Origin: Ramlibacter pinisoli
GTDB taxonomy: Bacteria; Pseudomonadota; Gammaproteobacteria; Burkholderiales; Burkholderiaceae_C
Reading direction: 5' to 3'
DNA length: 64,000 bases
NCBI RefSeq assembly: GCF_009758015.1
Contig: NZ_WSEL01000009.1
Span: forward strand, 1,413,501 to 1,477,500
Both the position numbers and the translations under genes were made by a program. The notes beneath the pieces were generated by a model, which made no database searches, was not told the DNA's origin, and saw nothing but the letters and a program-made list of their open reading frames with translations. Position 1 is the first letter of the stretch. Each line of letters begins with the position of its first letter. This document shows, piece after piece, positions 53,009 through 59,540 of the stretch.

Positions 53009-53788
53009 TCACAGGACCGGGTGGATCACGGTGCGGTCGGGGCTGTACAGGTCCTCGGCGCGGACTACCACGGCGGTGATGTTATCGCGCCCACCGTGTT
53101 CGAGCGCGAGATCGAGCAGTTCCTGCGCCGCCTGCCCGCAGTTGCCGGGCAGCAGCGCCTGCTCGATGGCCGCCTCGCCGACCTCGTTGGTCAGGCCGTC
53201 GGTGCACAGCAGGAAGACGTCGCCGTCGAGGACTGCGTGCGTCACGCAATCGATCTCGATCGTGTCCTCGGCGCCGAGCGCGCGCGTGATGACGTTCGAA
53301 GCCGGCAGGTGCAGCGTGTCCTCGCCCGGGCGGCCGCGGGACCGGACCGCCTCGACCTCGCTGTGGTCCCGCGTGAGCTGCCCGAGACGGCCGCTCCGAT
53401 AGAGGTAGACGCGGCTGTCGCCGGCCCACAGGCATGCGCACTGGCGTTGCCACACCAGCAGCGCCGCGATCGTGGTGCCGATCAGCGGCACATCGCGCCG
53501 CGCCGCCTCGTCGCGAAGCCGGCGGTTCGCACCCTGCAGCCGTTCCTGCGCCTGGGCGACATGGTGCACCAGGGTCTGCGGGGACGGAAGGTCGGTCAGG
53601 GAGCGGATCGCCAGCCGGCTCGCGAACTCGCCCAGCGCATGGCCTCCCATGCCGTCGGCGACGGCCCAGGCCCCGCGTCCCGGCTGTTCCAGGCAGGCGT
53701 CCTCGTTGACCTCGCGGACGCGGCCCGCGTGCGAACACGAGGCCGACGTCCAGCGAAACGGAGAAGATTCCATGCTCGCGTCGCTCAA
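53009..53788 (-). CDS. PP2C-family Ser/Thr protein phosphatase
   Basis: Metal-dependent phosphatase of 259 residues, with the PP2C motifs VREVNEDACLE, VADGMGGH, GTTIAALL, LCTDGLTNEV and GRDNITAVVV carrying the metal-binding aspartates. It should reverse the action of the locus Ser/Thr kinase, as PppA does for PpkA. It is last in peptide cassette 2, its ATG overlapping the class C precursor stop by four bases, so it is expressed with the peptides. A second ATG 15 bases in is possible. Confidence 0.93.
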   Translation of the reverse strand: MSDASMESSPFRWTSASCSHAGRVREVNEDACLEQPGRGAWAVADGMGGHALGEFASRLAIRSLTDLPSPQTLVHHVAQAQERLQGANRRLRDEAARRDVPLIGTTIAALLVWQRQCACLWAGDSRVYLYRSGRLGQLTRDHSEVEAVRSRGRPGEDTLHLPASNVITRALGAEDTIEIDCVTHAVLDGDVFLLCTDGLTNEVGEAAIEQALLPGNCGQAAQELLDLALEHGGRDNITAVVVRAEDLYSPDRTVIHPVL

Positions 53789-54087
53789 AACGGCTTCGGC
53801 ACGGCGACGTCGACGTCAACGTCAACGTTGACGTTGATGGCGTTCTGGACCGCGGTGACGTTGATCACCGCATTGGGGGCGCTGTTCTCGACGTTGATCG
53901 TCTGCATCTGGACGTTCAGCTGGTCGGCGAAGAAGTTGAGGATCGGCGGGGTCCGGGCGCTCTCGGGTGCGAAGGCGCGAAAAGCCCCGAAGACCCAGGG
54001 CGCGCCGCCTGCGCCGCGGATGAACGACATCGCCCGGAAATCCAGGGCCCGGCTCAACGGCAGGTCCTTGATGGTCATGGTGCTCAT
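53785..54087 (-). CDS. Class C leader peptide precursor, long form
   Basis: A 100-residue precursor with leader TIKDLPLSRALDFRAMSFIRGA and core GGAPWVFGAFRAFAP, matching the short class C gene of cassette 1. It then continues through QLNVQMQTINVENSAPNAV into a strictly alternating hydrophobic/polar tail (INVTAVQNAINVNVDVDVDV), suggesting one long beta strand or amyloid-like stacking. The tail is encoded by repeated GACGTC/AACGTC hexamers. The stop overlaps the phosphatase start by four bases. Confidence 0.8.
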   Translation of the reverse strand: MSTMTIKDLPLSRALDFRAMSFIRGAGGAPWVFGAFRAFAPESARTPPILNFFADQLNVQMQTINVENSAPNAVINVTAVQNAINVNVDVDVDVAVPKPF

Positions 54088-54119
54088 GGTGTGTGTCTCC
54101 AAAACCTGCGCCTGCGCCC

Positions 54120-54146
54120 GGGTGGGGATCGGCAGCGACCCCACCC
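54120..54146 (-). promoter_or_regulatory. Conserved intercistronic hairpin, cassette 2 (B to C)
   Basis: Inverted repeat GGGTGGGG-TCG / CGACCCCACCC with loop GCAG and one bulged A (54128), located between the class B stop and class C start, exactly as in cassette 1. Conservation of loop and stem ends suggests function beyond chance similarity of duplicated DNA. Confidence 0.65.
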
Positions 54147-54160
54147 TGCCCGAAGCGCTG

Positions 54161-54481
54161 TCAACGACCGCCCCCCGCGCGTCCGCGTCCCCGCACGCCG
54201 CCGCCGATGCCACCGATGCCCAGGCCGGCGAGCAGCGCATCGACGTTCGCCGAGGTGTTCGTGTTGGTGGCGTCCTGGTTGAACGTGTTGTCCGACTGGA
54301 TGTCGACCGGGCCGCCGAAGATGGAACCGTTGCCGATGTTCGCCGCGGTGAACATGGCCTGCCCGTTCGACTGGCTCGTGCCGAGGGCCTGGTTGTCCTG
54401 GCCGCCGTGCACGGCGCTCATCGCCTTGCGGTCGAGATCGGTGCTGGTCGACAGGTCCTTGATGGTCAGGGGGGTGTGCAT
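54161..54481 (-). CDS. Class B double-glycine leader peptide precursor (cassette 2)
   Basis: A 106-residue precursor. Leader TIKDLSTSTDLDRKAMSAVHGG ends at residue 27. The core contains QALGTSQSNGQAM, FTAANIGNGS and IQSDNTFNQDATNTNTSAN, then VDALLAGLGIGG and a Gly/Arg tail. Closest relative is the class B gene of cassette 1. The upstream sequence CCAAGCGAGGTATCCC provides a GCGAGG ribosome site. No Cys in the core. Confidence 0.85.
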   Translation of the reverse strand: MHTPLTIKDLSTSTDLDRKAMSAVHGGQDNQALGTSQSNGQAMFTAANIGNGSIFGGPVDIQSDNTFNQDATNTNTSANVDALLAGLGIGGIGGGVRGRGRAGGGR

Positions 54482-54541
54482 GGGATACCTCGCTTGGAAA
54501 AGAGATGACGTTGAAATCAGGGTGAAGATCGTTGCCTGCGT

Positions 54542-54573
54542 CTGGCTGGGGGTCGGCAGCGACCCCCAGCCAG
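54542..54573 (-). promoter_or_regulatory. Conserved intercistronic hairpin, cassette 2 (A to B)
   Basis: A 14-base-pair inverted repeat with core GGCTGGGGGTCG / CGACCCCCAGCC and loop GCAG, between the second class A gene and the class B gene. The stem has compensatory changes relative to the other two hairpins (C/G for G/C positions) while the loop is the same, which supports conservation of the fold. Confidence 0.7.
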
Positions 54574-54584
54574 CCCGGGCGATG

Positions 54585-54890
54585 TCAGAGCTTGCCGCCG
54601 CGCCCGCGTCCCGGCAGGCCGCCCAGGCCCATGCCGGCGAGCAGCGCATCGACGTTCGTCGAGGTGTTCGTGTTCGTCGCGTCCTGGTGGAACGTGTTGT
54701 CCGACTGGATGTTGGCCGGGCCGCCGAAGAAGCCGGAACCGTTGCCGACGTTCGACGCAGCCAGCATGGACTGCAGGTTCATCTGGCTCGTGCCGATCGC
54801 CTGGTCGTCGGCGCCGCCGCGCACGGCCGCCATGGCCTTGCCGTCGAGTTCCTTGCTGGTGGACAGGTCGGTGATGTGGAGGGTGGTCAT
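54585..54890 (-). CDS. Class A double-glycine leader peptide precursor (cassette 2, second copy)
   Basis: A 101-residue precursor with leader ITDLSTSKELDGKAM then AAVRGG (26 residues). The core opens ADDQAIGTSQMNLQSMLAAS, contains IQSDNTFHQDATNTNTSTN and ends VDALLAGMGLGGLPGRGRG. The C-terminal half is closer to class B than to the other class A genes, so it looks like an A leader joined to a B-type tail, possibly by recombination. It follows the first class A gene by 45 bases. Confidence 0.87.
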   Translation of the reverse strand: MTTLHITDLSTSKELDGKAMAAVRGGADDQAIGTSQMNLQSMLAASNVGNGSGFFGGPANIQSDNTFHQDATNTNTSTNVDALLAGMGLGGLPGRGRGGKL

Positions 54891-54935
54891 GTTCGTTTCT
54901 CGCTTGAAAGGAAGTGGAGGGAGGCGGCGTGGACG

Positions 54936-55229
54936 TCAGAACGGGAACCGGGGGAACCGGGGGCCCAGGCGGGCGAGCAACCCGGCGCCGTCGAAGTTGG
55001 AAGCCGTGTTGGTGTTGGAGGCGGTCTGGGTGAAGGTGTTGTCCGACTGGATGTCCGCCGGGCCGCCGAAGGACGAGCCGTTGCCGACGTTCGCCGCGGC
55101 GACCATGCTCTGGACGTTCGCCTGGCTCGTGCCGACGGCCTGGTCGTCGGAGCCGCCGCGCACGGCCGCCATGGCCTTGCCGTCGAGTTCCTTGCTGGTG
55201 GACAGGTCGCTGATGTGGAGGGTGGTCAT
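54936..55229 (-). CDS. Class A double-glycine leader peptide precursor (cassette 2, first copy)
   Basis: A 97-residue precursor and first gene of cassette 2. Leader ISDLSTSKELDGKAM then AAVRGG. The core begins SDDQAVGTSQANVQSMVAAA, includes IQSDNTFTQTASNTNTASN and ends RLGPRFPRFPF, a Pro/Phe/Arg tail. The ATG is preceded by CCAGCGAGAAACGAC. An ECF-type promoter motif lies about 70 bases upstream, and the sigma gene diverges on the other side. Confidence 0.88.
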   Translation of the reverse strand: MTTLHISDLSTSKELDGKAMAAVRGGSDDQAVGTSQANVQSMVAAANVGNGSSFGGPADIQSDNTFTQTASNTNTASNFDGAGLLARLGPRFPRFPF

Positions 55230-55300
55230 GTCGTTTCTCGCTGGAAGGATGGAAGGTTGTGGGAGGGTGGGGTTGCACTTCAAGGTGAAGGCGACCCTAA

Positions 55301-55326
55301 GTTGCGGGGACCGCAAATCCGGTTCA
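55301..55326 (-). promoter_or_regulatory. ECF-type promoter motif for peptide cassette 2
   Basis: Minus-strand TGAACC (55321-55326), 15-base spacer, GCAAC (55301-55305) then TTAGG, with a T-run just upstream of the -35 element. It would drive A-A-B-C-phosphatase. Confidence 0.83.
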
Positions 55327-55477
55327 CAAAAAAATCGAGCCTGTGCTCGAAAGCTGCTGTTGCCCTCGCGGGTGCCGGGTCGCCGCGCCGCCTTTCCAAC
55401 GGGATGCCGCCGCGGCCGACGCGAAAAGGCCGGGTGATTCCTGCGTTCGAGCTGTCGCCGTCACGGCCGGTCAAGGC

Positions 55478-55483
55478 TATATT
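55478..55483 (+). promoter_or_regulatory. Possible -10 box for the sigma-factor gene
   Basis: TATATT stands out in GC-rich DNA about 27 bases before the sigma gene ATG. A matching -35 hexamer is weak. The TGAACC-N15-GCAAC motif is absent on this strand, so the sigma gene may be transcribed from a housekeeping promoter rather than by itself. Confidence 0.4.
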
Positions 55484-55510
55484 GCGTCACCGCCCTGCAC
55501 CACCGCCCGC

Positions 55511-56107
55511 ATGAACAACGACGAGGTCGCCCAGCTGCTCGTCCGCATCGGCCATGAGGACCAGGCAGCTTTTCGCCAGCTCTACAAGGCGTTCAGCCGC
55601 AAGGTCTACGCCTACGTGCTCAACATGCTGAACGACCACGCGCGGGCCGAGGAGGTCGTGGCGGACACGCTGTACGAGGTCTGGCGGCAGCCGCAGCGTT
55701 TTCGCGGCGATTCGCAGTTCTCCACCTGGCTCATCGGCATCGCGCGCCGGAAGGCGCTGATGGTCTATCGCGCGCGCCGGCCCGACGAGGTGCATGCCGA
55801 CCTCGACGACATCGCCGAGACCACCGCCTCCGAATCGGCCGACGGCTATGCCGAGCTTGCGGACAAGCAACGGCGCGAGGGAGTGCAGCACTGCATGGGA
55901 AAGCTCTCGGACGAGCACCGCGAGTGCCTGCACCTGGTGTTCTACGAGGGCATGGGCCTGGCGGAGGTGGCACAGGTGCAGAACTGTCCCGAGGGCACCG
56001 TCAAGACGCGCCTGTTCCACGCCCGCCAGAAGATCCGCAACTGCCTGCAGGCGCTGCTGCGCCGCGAGGGCAGCGCCCCGGACGCCAAGGGTGCGCTGGC
56101 GTCCTGA
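55511..56107 (+). CDS. ECF-type sigma-70 family RNA polymerase sigma factor
   Basis: A 198-residue sigma factor with region 2 (about 18-92; DHARAEEVVADTLYEVWRQP, RFRGDSQFSTWLIGIARR) and region 4 (about 130-185; MGLAEVAQVQNCPEGTVKTR). It lacks region 3, as ECF factors do. Between cassette 2 and the anti-sigma-like gene it is the obvious candidate to read the six TGAACC-N15-GCAAC motifs of the locus; the AAC in the -35 element is typical of ECF promoters. Direct recognition is inference. Confidence 0.92.
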   Translation: MNNDEVAQLLVRIGHEDQAAFRQLYKAFSRKVYAYVLNMLNDHARAEEVVADTLYEVWRQPQRFRGDSQFSTWLIGIARRKALMVYRARRPDEVHADLDDIAETTASESADGYAELADKQRREGVQHCMGKLSDEHRECLHLVFYEGMGLAEVAQVQNCPEGTVKTRLFHARQKIRNCLQALLRREGSAPDAKGALAS

Positions 56108-56138
56108 AGCCCGGCAGTGTGCGGAGCGAAAAAAAGTT

Positions 56139-56170
56139 TGAACCGGCCACGGACCCCACGCAACACAGGG
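56139..56170 (+). promoter_or_regulatory. ECF-type promoter motif for anti-sigma/caspase operon
   Basis: Plus-strand TGAACC (56139-56144), 15-base spacer, GCAAC (56160-56164) then ACAGGG, with an A-run upstream. It lies in the 136-base gap between sigma and anti-sigma genes, giving the latter its own sigma-dependent promoter, a usual negative-feedback design. Confidence 0.83.
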
Positions 56171-56243
56171 GCAGCGCGGGCATCACCCGCCGAGGTAGAC
56201 ACCATGGTCGAGGTCCAAACATCGCCGACAGGGGAGCACGGAC

Positions 56244-56864
56244 ATGATGAATGAACGTTTTGAAGAGCTGCTCCCGTTCTATGTCAACGGTTCGCTGGGA
56301 GCCGAGGACCGCGCCTTCGTCGAGGACTACCTCGCGAAGAACCCGGATGCCCAGGACGAGCTGGACTGGCATCGCTCGCTGCAGCGACGGGTCCTGGAGA
56401 ACGCGCCGGCCGTGCCGGCCACGATCGGGCTGGCCAAGGCCATGCGCCTGATCCAGGGCGACCGTCCGACGCTGGCCGAGCGCATCAACGCCTTCTTCGG
56501 CGGCCTGGTCCTGCGCCCGAGCTATGCCATGGCCGGCCTGGCGGTGCTGGCCGTGCAGGGCGGCGTGATCCTGAACCTGCTGGGCGATGCCCGCCAGGAC
56601 GCGGACGAGATCCGCGCACTGCGCTCGGTGCATGTCGAAGAAGGCCCGATGCTCAAGATCAGCTTCTCGCCCGACGCCCGGGAAACCGACATCCGCATGC
56701 TGGTGGTCCAGCTGCGCGGCGAGCTGGCCGGCGGCCCGGGCCAGCTCGGCGACTACTACCTGCGGGTGCCGGCCGGCAGCGAGGCCGCGGCGCTGGCCCG
56801 CGCGCAGGCCGCCCCCATCGTCCAGGCCGCCGCGCTGGCGCCCGGCGTGCCGCCCCGGGAGTAG
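56244..56864 (+). CDS. Probable membrane-bound anti-sigma factor
   Basis: A 206-residue protein. The N-terminal cytoplasmic part (1-70) has the layout of anti-sigma domains (ELLPFYVNGSLGAEDRAFVE, then DELDWHRSLQRRV), but lacks the zinc HxxxCxxC motif. One membrane helix follows (about 94-113) and then a periplasmic domain of about 90 residues (EEGPMLKISFSPDARETDIR). Position next to the sigma gene supports the role. The periplasmic part could sense envelope state or be cut by a protease. Two adjacent ATG codons are possible starts. Confidence 0.82.
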   Translation: MMNERFEELLPFYVNGSLGAEDRAFVEDYLAKNPDAQDELDWHRSLQRRVLENAPAVPATIGLAKAMRLIQGDRPTLAERINAFFGGLVLRPSYAMAGLAVLAVQGGVILNLLGDARQDADEIRALRSVHVEEGPMLKISFSPDARETDIRMLVVQLRGELAGGPGQLGDYYLRVPAGSEAAALARAQAAPIVQAAALAPGVPPRE

Positions 56865-56866
56865 CC

Positions 56867-57700
56867 ATGGTCACGCTGCTGACCCGCCGCATCCTGCTGC
56901 GCGGCGCATTGGGCGCCACGGCGCTGCATGTCAGCCGGGTGATGGCTGCGCCCCCGGATCCCAGGCCGGACTCGCGCATCGCCCTGGTGATCGGCAACGG
57001 CGCGTACCGCGCCGCGCCGCTGAAGAACCCGCCGGGCGACGCGAACGCGGTCGCGAAGAAGCTGCGCGACCTCGGCTACGAGGTCACCCTGCGCCAGAAC
57101 ACGTCCCTGCGCGACCTGATCGAGGCGCTGCGCGAGTTCTCGGTGCGCGCCCCCAAGGCCTCGGTGCGCATGCTGTTCTATGCGGGCCACGGCGTGCAGG
57201 TGAAGGGGCGCAACTACCTGGTGCCGGTCGACGCCGACCCGAAGTCGGAAGAGGACATCCCGCGCCAGAGCGCGGACGTCGGCGAGTTCGTCGACCGGCT
57301 CAGCGCGATCCGCACGGGGACCAACATCGTCGTGCTCGACGCCTGCCGCGTGAACCCGTTTGCCGGCGGCGTGATCGTCGGGCCCGACGGACGGCGACTG
57401 AAATTCCGCGGCGCCACGCCGGGCGGCCTGGCGACCGTCGATGCGCCCGTGGGCACGCTCGTGGCCTTCTCCACCGCGCCCAACGGCGTGGCGCTCGACG
57501 GCTCCGACGGCGAGCACAGCGTCTACGCGCGCCACCTGCTGGCCCACCTCCAGACGCCGGGACTGACGATCGAGCAGCTGTTCAAGCGCGTGCGCATCGG
57601 CGTGGCCCAGGACACCGGCCGCGTCCAGGTCCCCTGGGAGTCGTCGAGCCTGACGGCCGACTTCTGCTTCAAGCCGGACACCGGCGGCCGCTGCGGCTGA
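56867..57700 (+). CDS. Exported caspase-like protease (peptidase C14 family)
   Basis: A 277-residue caspase-fold protein. The dyad is His108 (FYAGHGVQ) and Cys160 (VVLDACRVNPF), with the start IALVIGNGAYRAAPLKNP of the domain near residue 38. The N-terminus TRRILLRGALGATAL resembles a twin-arginine signal, so it is probably periplasmic. It starts two bases after the anti-sigma gene, so one possible job is signal-dependent cleavage of that protein's periplasmic part; this is speculation. A second caspase-like domain is fused to TssJ downstream. Confidence 0.9.
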   Translation: MVTLLTRRILLRGALGATALHVSRVMAAPPDPRPDSRIALVIGNGAYRAAPLKNPPGDANAVAKKLRDLGYEVTLRQNTSLRDLIEALREFSVRAPKASVRMLFYAGHGVQVKGRNYLVPVDADPKSEEDIPRQSADVGEFVDRLSAIRTGTNIVVLDACRVNPFAGGVIVGPDGRRLKFRGATPGGLATVDAPVGTLVAFSTAPNGVALDGSDGEHSVYARHLLAHLQTPGLTIEQLFKRVRIGVAQDTGRVQVPWESSSLTADFCFKPDTGGRCG

Positions 57701-57716
57701 GGCACGCGCCTGGCGC

Positions 57717-58670
57717 TCAGGCGTGATCGGCGATGAAGCGCTCGAGTTCGCGCGCGAACCGCCCGGGCTCGCTGAGATGTGGCGAATGCCCGGCGCGAGG
57801 GTAGACCGAGATCTGCGCGTGCCGGACCGTGTCGCGGTACCAGGCATCGAGGGGCAGGCCGCCGTAGTGCGGGCTGCGCGCCCCGAGCACGACGAGCAGC
57901 GGGGCATCCAGGCGCGCCAGCGATGCGCGGAAATCGGCTTGCGCCATCGACTCGGCCAGGTCGAGCAGCGGCCGCACGTCGATGCGGCCCAGGCGCCGGC
58001 GCAGCATCCTGCCGAGCGGCGCCTCGGCGGCCAGCTGGCGCCTGAGCCAGGCCCCACCGAAAGCGCCCAGCTCGCTCAGCAGCGTCTCGGCCAGGTCGCG
58101 CCGCGCACCCGCGATCAGCCCGGCGAGCATCTCCGCGCTGCAGCCGCCGAACAGGCCGAGACGCCAGCCGTCGTCCGTCACGATGCGCGGCGACTGGTCG
58201 ATCATGGTCACGGCCCCCACATGTTGCGTGCCGTACGAATGCAGGTACTGCATGAGCACCAGAGCGCCCATCGAATGCCCCACCAGCGCCGACCGGTCCA
58301 GCCCGAACTGCTCGATCATGTCCGCCAGGTCGGCCGCGAGCCGCGCGAGGGTGATGCTGCCCAGCACCGGACGGCATTGGCCATGGCCGCGCGCATCCCA
58401 GGCCAGCACGCAATGGCGCCGCGCCAGCCGGCGGGCCACCGGCAGCCAGTCGCCATGCGAGCACCCCACGCCATGCACCAGCACCAGCGGCGAGCCTTCG
58501 CCGAGCACGCACACGGGGACGACCTGCCCGTCGCTGGCCGTGAAGGTGTCGTAGTTGCCGGTGGTGGGCCCCCCCATCAGCCCGAAGTTGCGCAGCGCAT
58601 TCCACGTGCCGCGCAGGCCCGTCAGCGGCGGCGGCCGTGCAGGCGGTTCGGGCGGGGCGTGGTCGAGCAT
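57717..58670 (-). CDS. Alpha/beta-hydrolase family protein
   Basis: A 317-residue serine hydrolase. The nucleophile elbow is GHSMGA, the oxyanion region VLVHGVGCSHGDW, and the catalytic His in RAGHSPHLSEP; a conserved Asp lies earlier in the C-terminal third. No signal peptide was seen. It is on the opposite strand to the surrounding secretion genes, convergent with the caspase gene, and lacks the ECF motif, so it may be unrelated to the locus. Substrate unknown. Confidence 0.87.
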   Translation of the reverse strand: MLDHAPPEPPARPPPLTGLRGTWNALRNFGLMGGPTTGNYDTFTASDGQVVPVCVLGEGSPLVLVHGVGCSHGDWLPVARRLARRHCVLAWDARGHGQCRPVLGSITLARLAADLADMIEQFGLDRSALVGHSMGALVLMQYLHSYGTQHVGAVTMIDQSPRIVTDDGWRLGLFGGCSAEMLAGLIAGARRDLAETLLSELGAFGGAWLRRQLAAEAPLGRMLRRRLGRIDVRPLLDLAESMAQADFRASLARLDAPLLVVLGARSPHYGGLPLDAWYRDTVRHAQISVYPRAGHSPHLSEPGRFARELERFIADHA

Positions 58671-58772
58671 GGCGGCGTCGAGCGTGCTGGCGCACTATGC
58701 GCCCGCCTCCAAACGTCATGCAAGCCGCTCAGGCGCGCGAAGGGCATCGGGACGTTCCAGACGAAAAGAAAT

Positions 58773-58803
58773 TGAACCGGCCCCCGGGCGCGGGCAACAC
58801 AGG
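58773..58803 (+). promoter_or_regulatory. ECF-type promoter motif for ompA-caspase/TssJ-tssL-tssM
   Basis: Plus-strand TGAACC (58773-58778), 15-base spacer, GCAAC (58794-58798) then ACAGG. Nearly identical to the site before the anti-sigma gene from the upstream A-rich stretch through ACAGGG. About 58 bases before the OmpA-family gene. Confidence 0.83.
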
Positions 58804-58835
58804 GTCGACTGCAATCCAGCCCCCAGGAGCCCGCG

Positions 58836-59429
58836 ATGATCCGCTACCTCAGCACCCTCGTTCTCGCGCTCGCCGCCGCCTTGCTCATGTCGCAGGCGCG
58901 GGCCGAGAAGGTCGTCATCTACCGGGAGGGGCAACTGGTGAACCCGCAGGAGGTCGCGCAGGTGCTCGGCAAGACGCGCGGCATCCAGCTGCTCGACGGT
59001 GGAGCCACGGGGGGTTCGGCGCGGTCCGCCACGGCCGCCGCCCTGCCCGCCCGGGCCCCTGGCGCGGCCGCCAGCGAGAAGGCGAATGCCGAAGCTGCGG
59101 CGCTTTCGCTGCCGGTGCGCTTCGCCTTCGCCTCCGCCGAGATCCTGCCGGCCGCGCGCGACCAGCTCGACGCCCTGGCCAAGGGCATCAAGCTGCTGCC
59201 TTCCGACAGCGCCGTGACGATCGAGGGCCACACCGACGCTGTCGGTGACGGGGCCTACAACCTCGCGCTGTCGCGCGCCCGCGCGCAGTCCGTGCGCGAC
59301 TACCTCGTGCAGCAGCACGGCATCGACGCCGCCCGCCTGAAGACCGTGGGCTTCGGCAAGGAGCAGCCGATCGAGGGCAGCGATCCCTGCGCCGCCCTGA
59401 ACCGCCGCGTTCAGTTCCGCGGCTCCTGA
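58836..59429 (+). CDS. OmpA-family peptidoglycan-associated protein
   Basis: A 197-residue exported protein with signal peptide (cut after ARA, about residue 23), a short unusual N-terminal segment (VVIYREGQLVNPQEVAQVLG) and a complete OmpA C-terminal domain (about 90-197). Peptidoglycan-binding residues are kept in GHTDAVGDGAYNLALSRARA and the terminal NRRVQF. It probably anchors the envelope complex to the wall, as OmpA-like domains on TssL do in some type VI systems. It heads the caspase/TssJ-TssL-TssM group. Confidence 0.9.
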   Translation: MIRYLSTLVLALAAALLMSQARAEKVVIYREGQLVNPQEVAQVLGKTRGIQLLDGGATGGSARSATAAALPARAPGAAASEKANAEAAALSLPVRFAFASAEILPAARDQLDALAKGIKLLPSDSAVTIEGHTDAVGDGAYNLALSRARAQSVRDYLVQQHGIDAARLKTVGFGKEQPIEGSDPCAALNRRVQFRGS

Positions 59430-59511
59430 ACGGCCGCGCGCGACCATGGAAGCTCAGCCGGCTCGCCGCGGACGCGCCCCCCTTGTTCCCCGGCGGCGCC
59501 ATGCCGAGAAT

Positions 59512-59530
59512 GGGTTGCCCGCCGCAACCC
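59512..59530. other. Hairpin just upstream of the caspase-TssJ gene
   Basis: GGGTTGC-CCGCC-GCAACCC forms a seven-base-pair stem followed by TTCTT, 10 bases before the ATG. It could act as a weak terminator after the OmpA gene or mask the ribosome site of the fusion gene. Short, so chance is possible. Confidence 0.4.
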
Positions 59531-59540
59531 TTCTTGCCGC

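Noticed and set aside
40579..55229. Precursor peptides as lanthipeptides or nitrile-hydratase-leader RiPPs
   Set aside because: No LanM, radical SAM, YcaO or other modification enzyme is seen in the locus, and the class A and B cores carry at most one Cys, apart from the short class C peptide with two.
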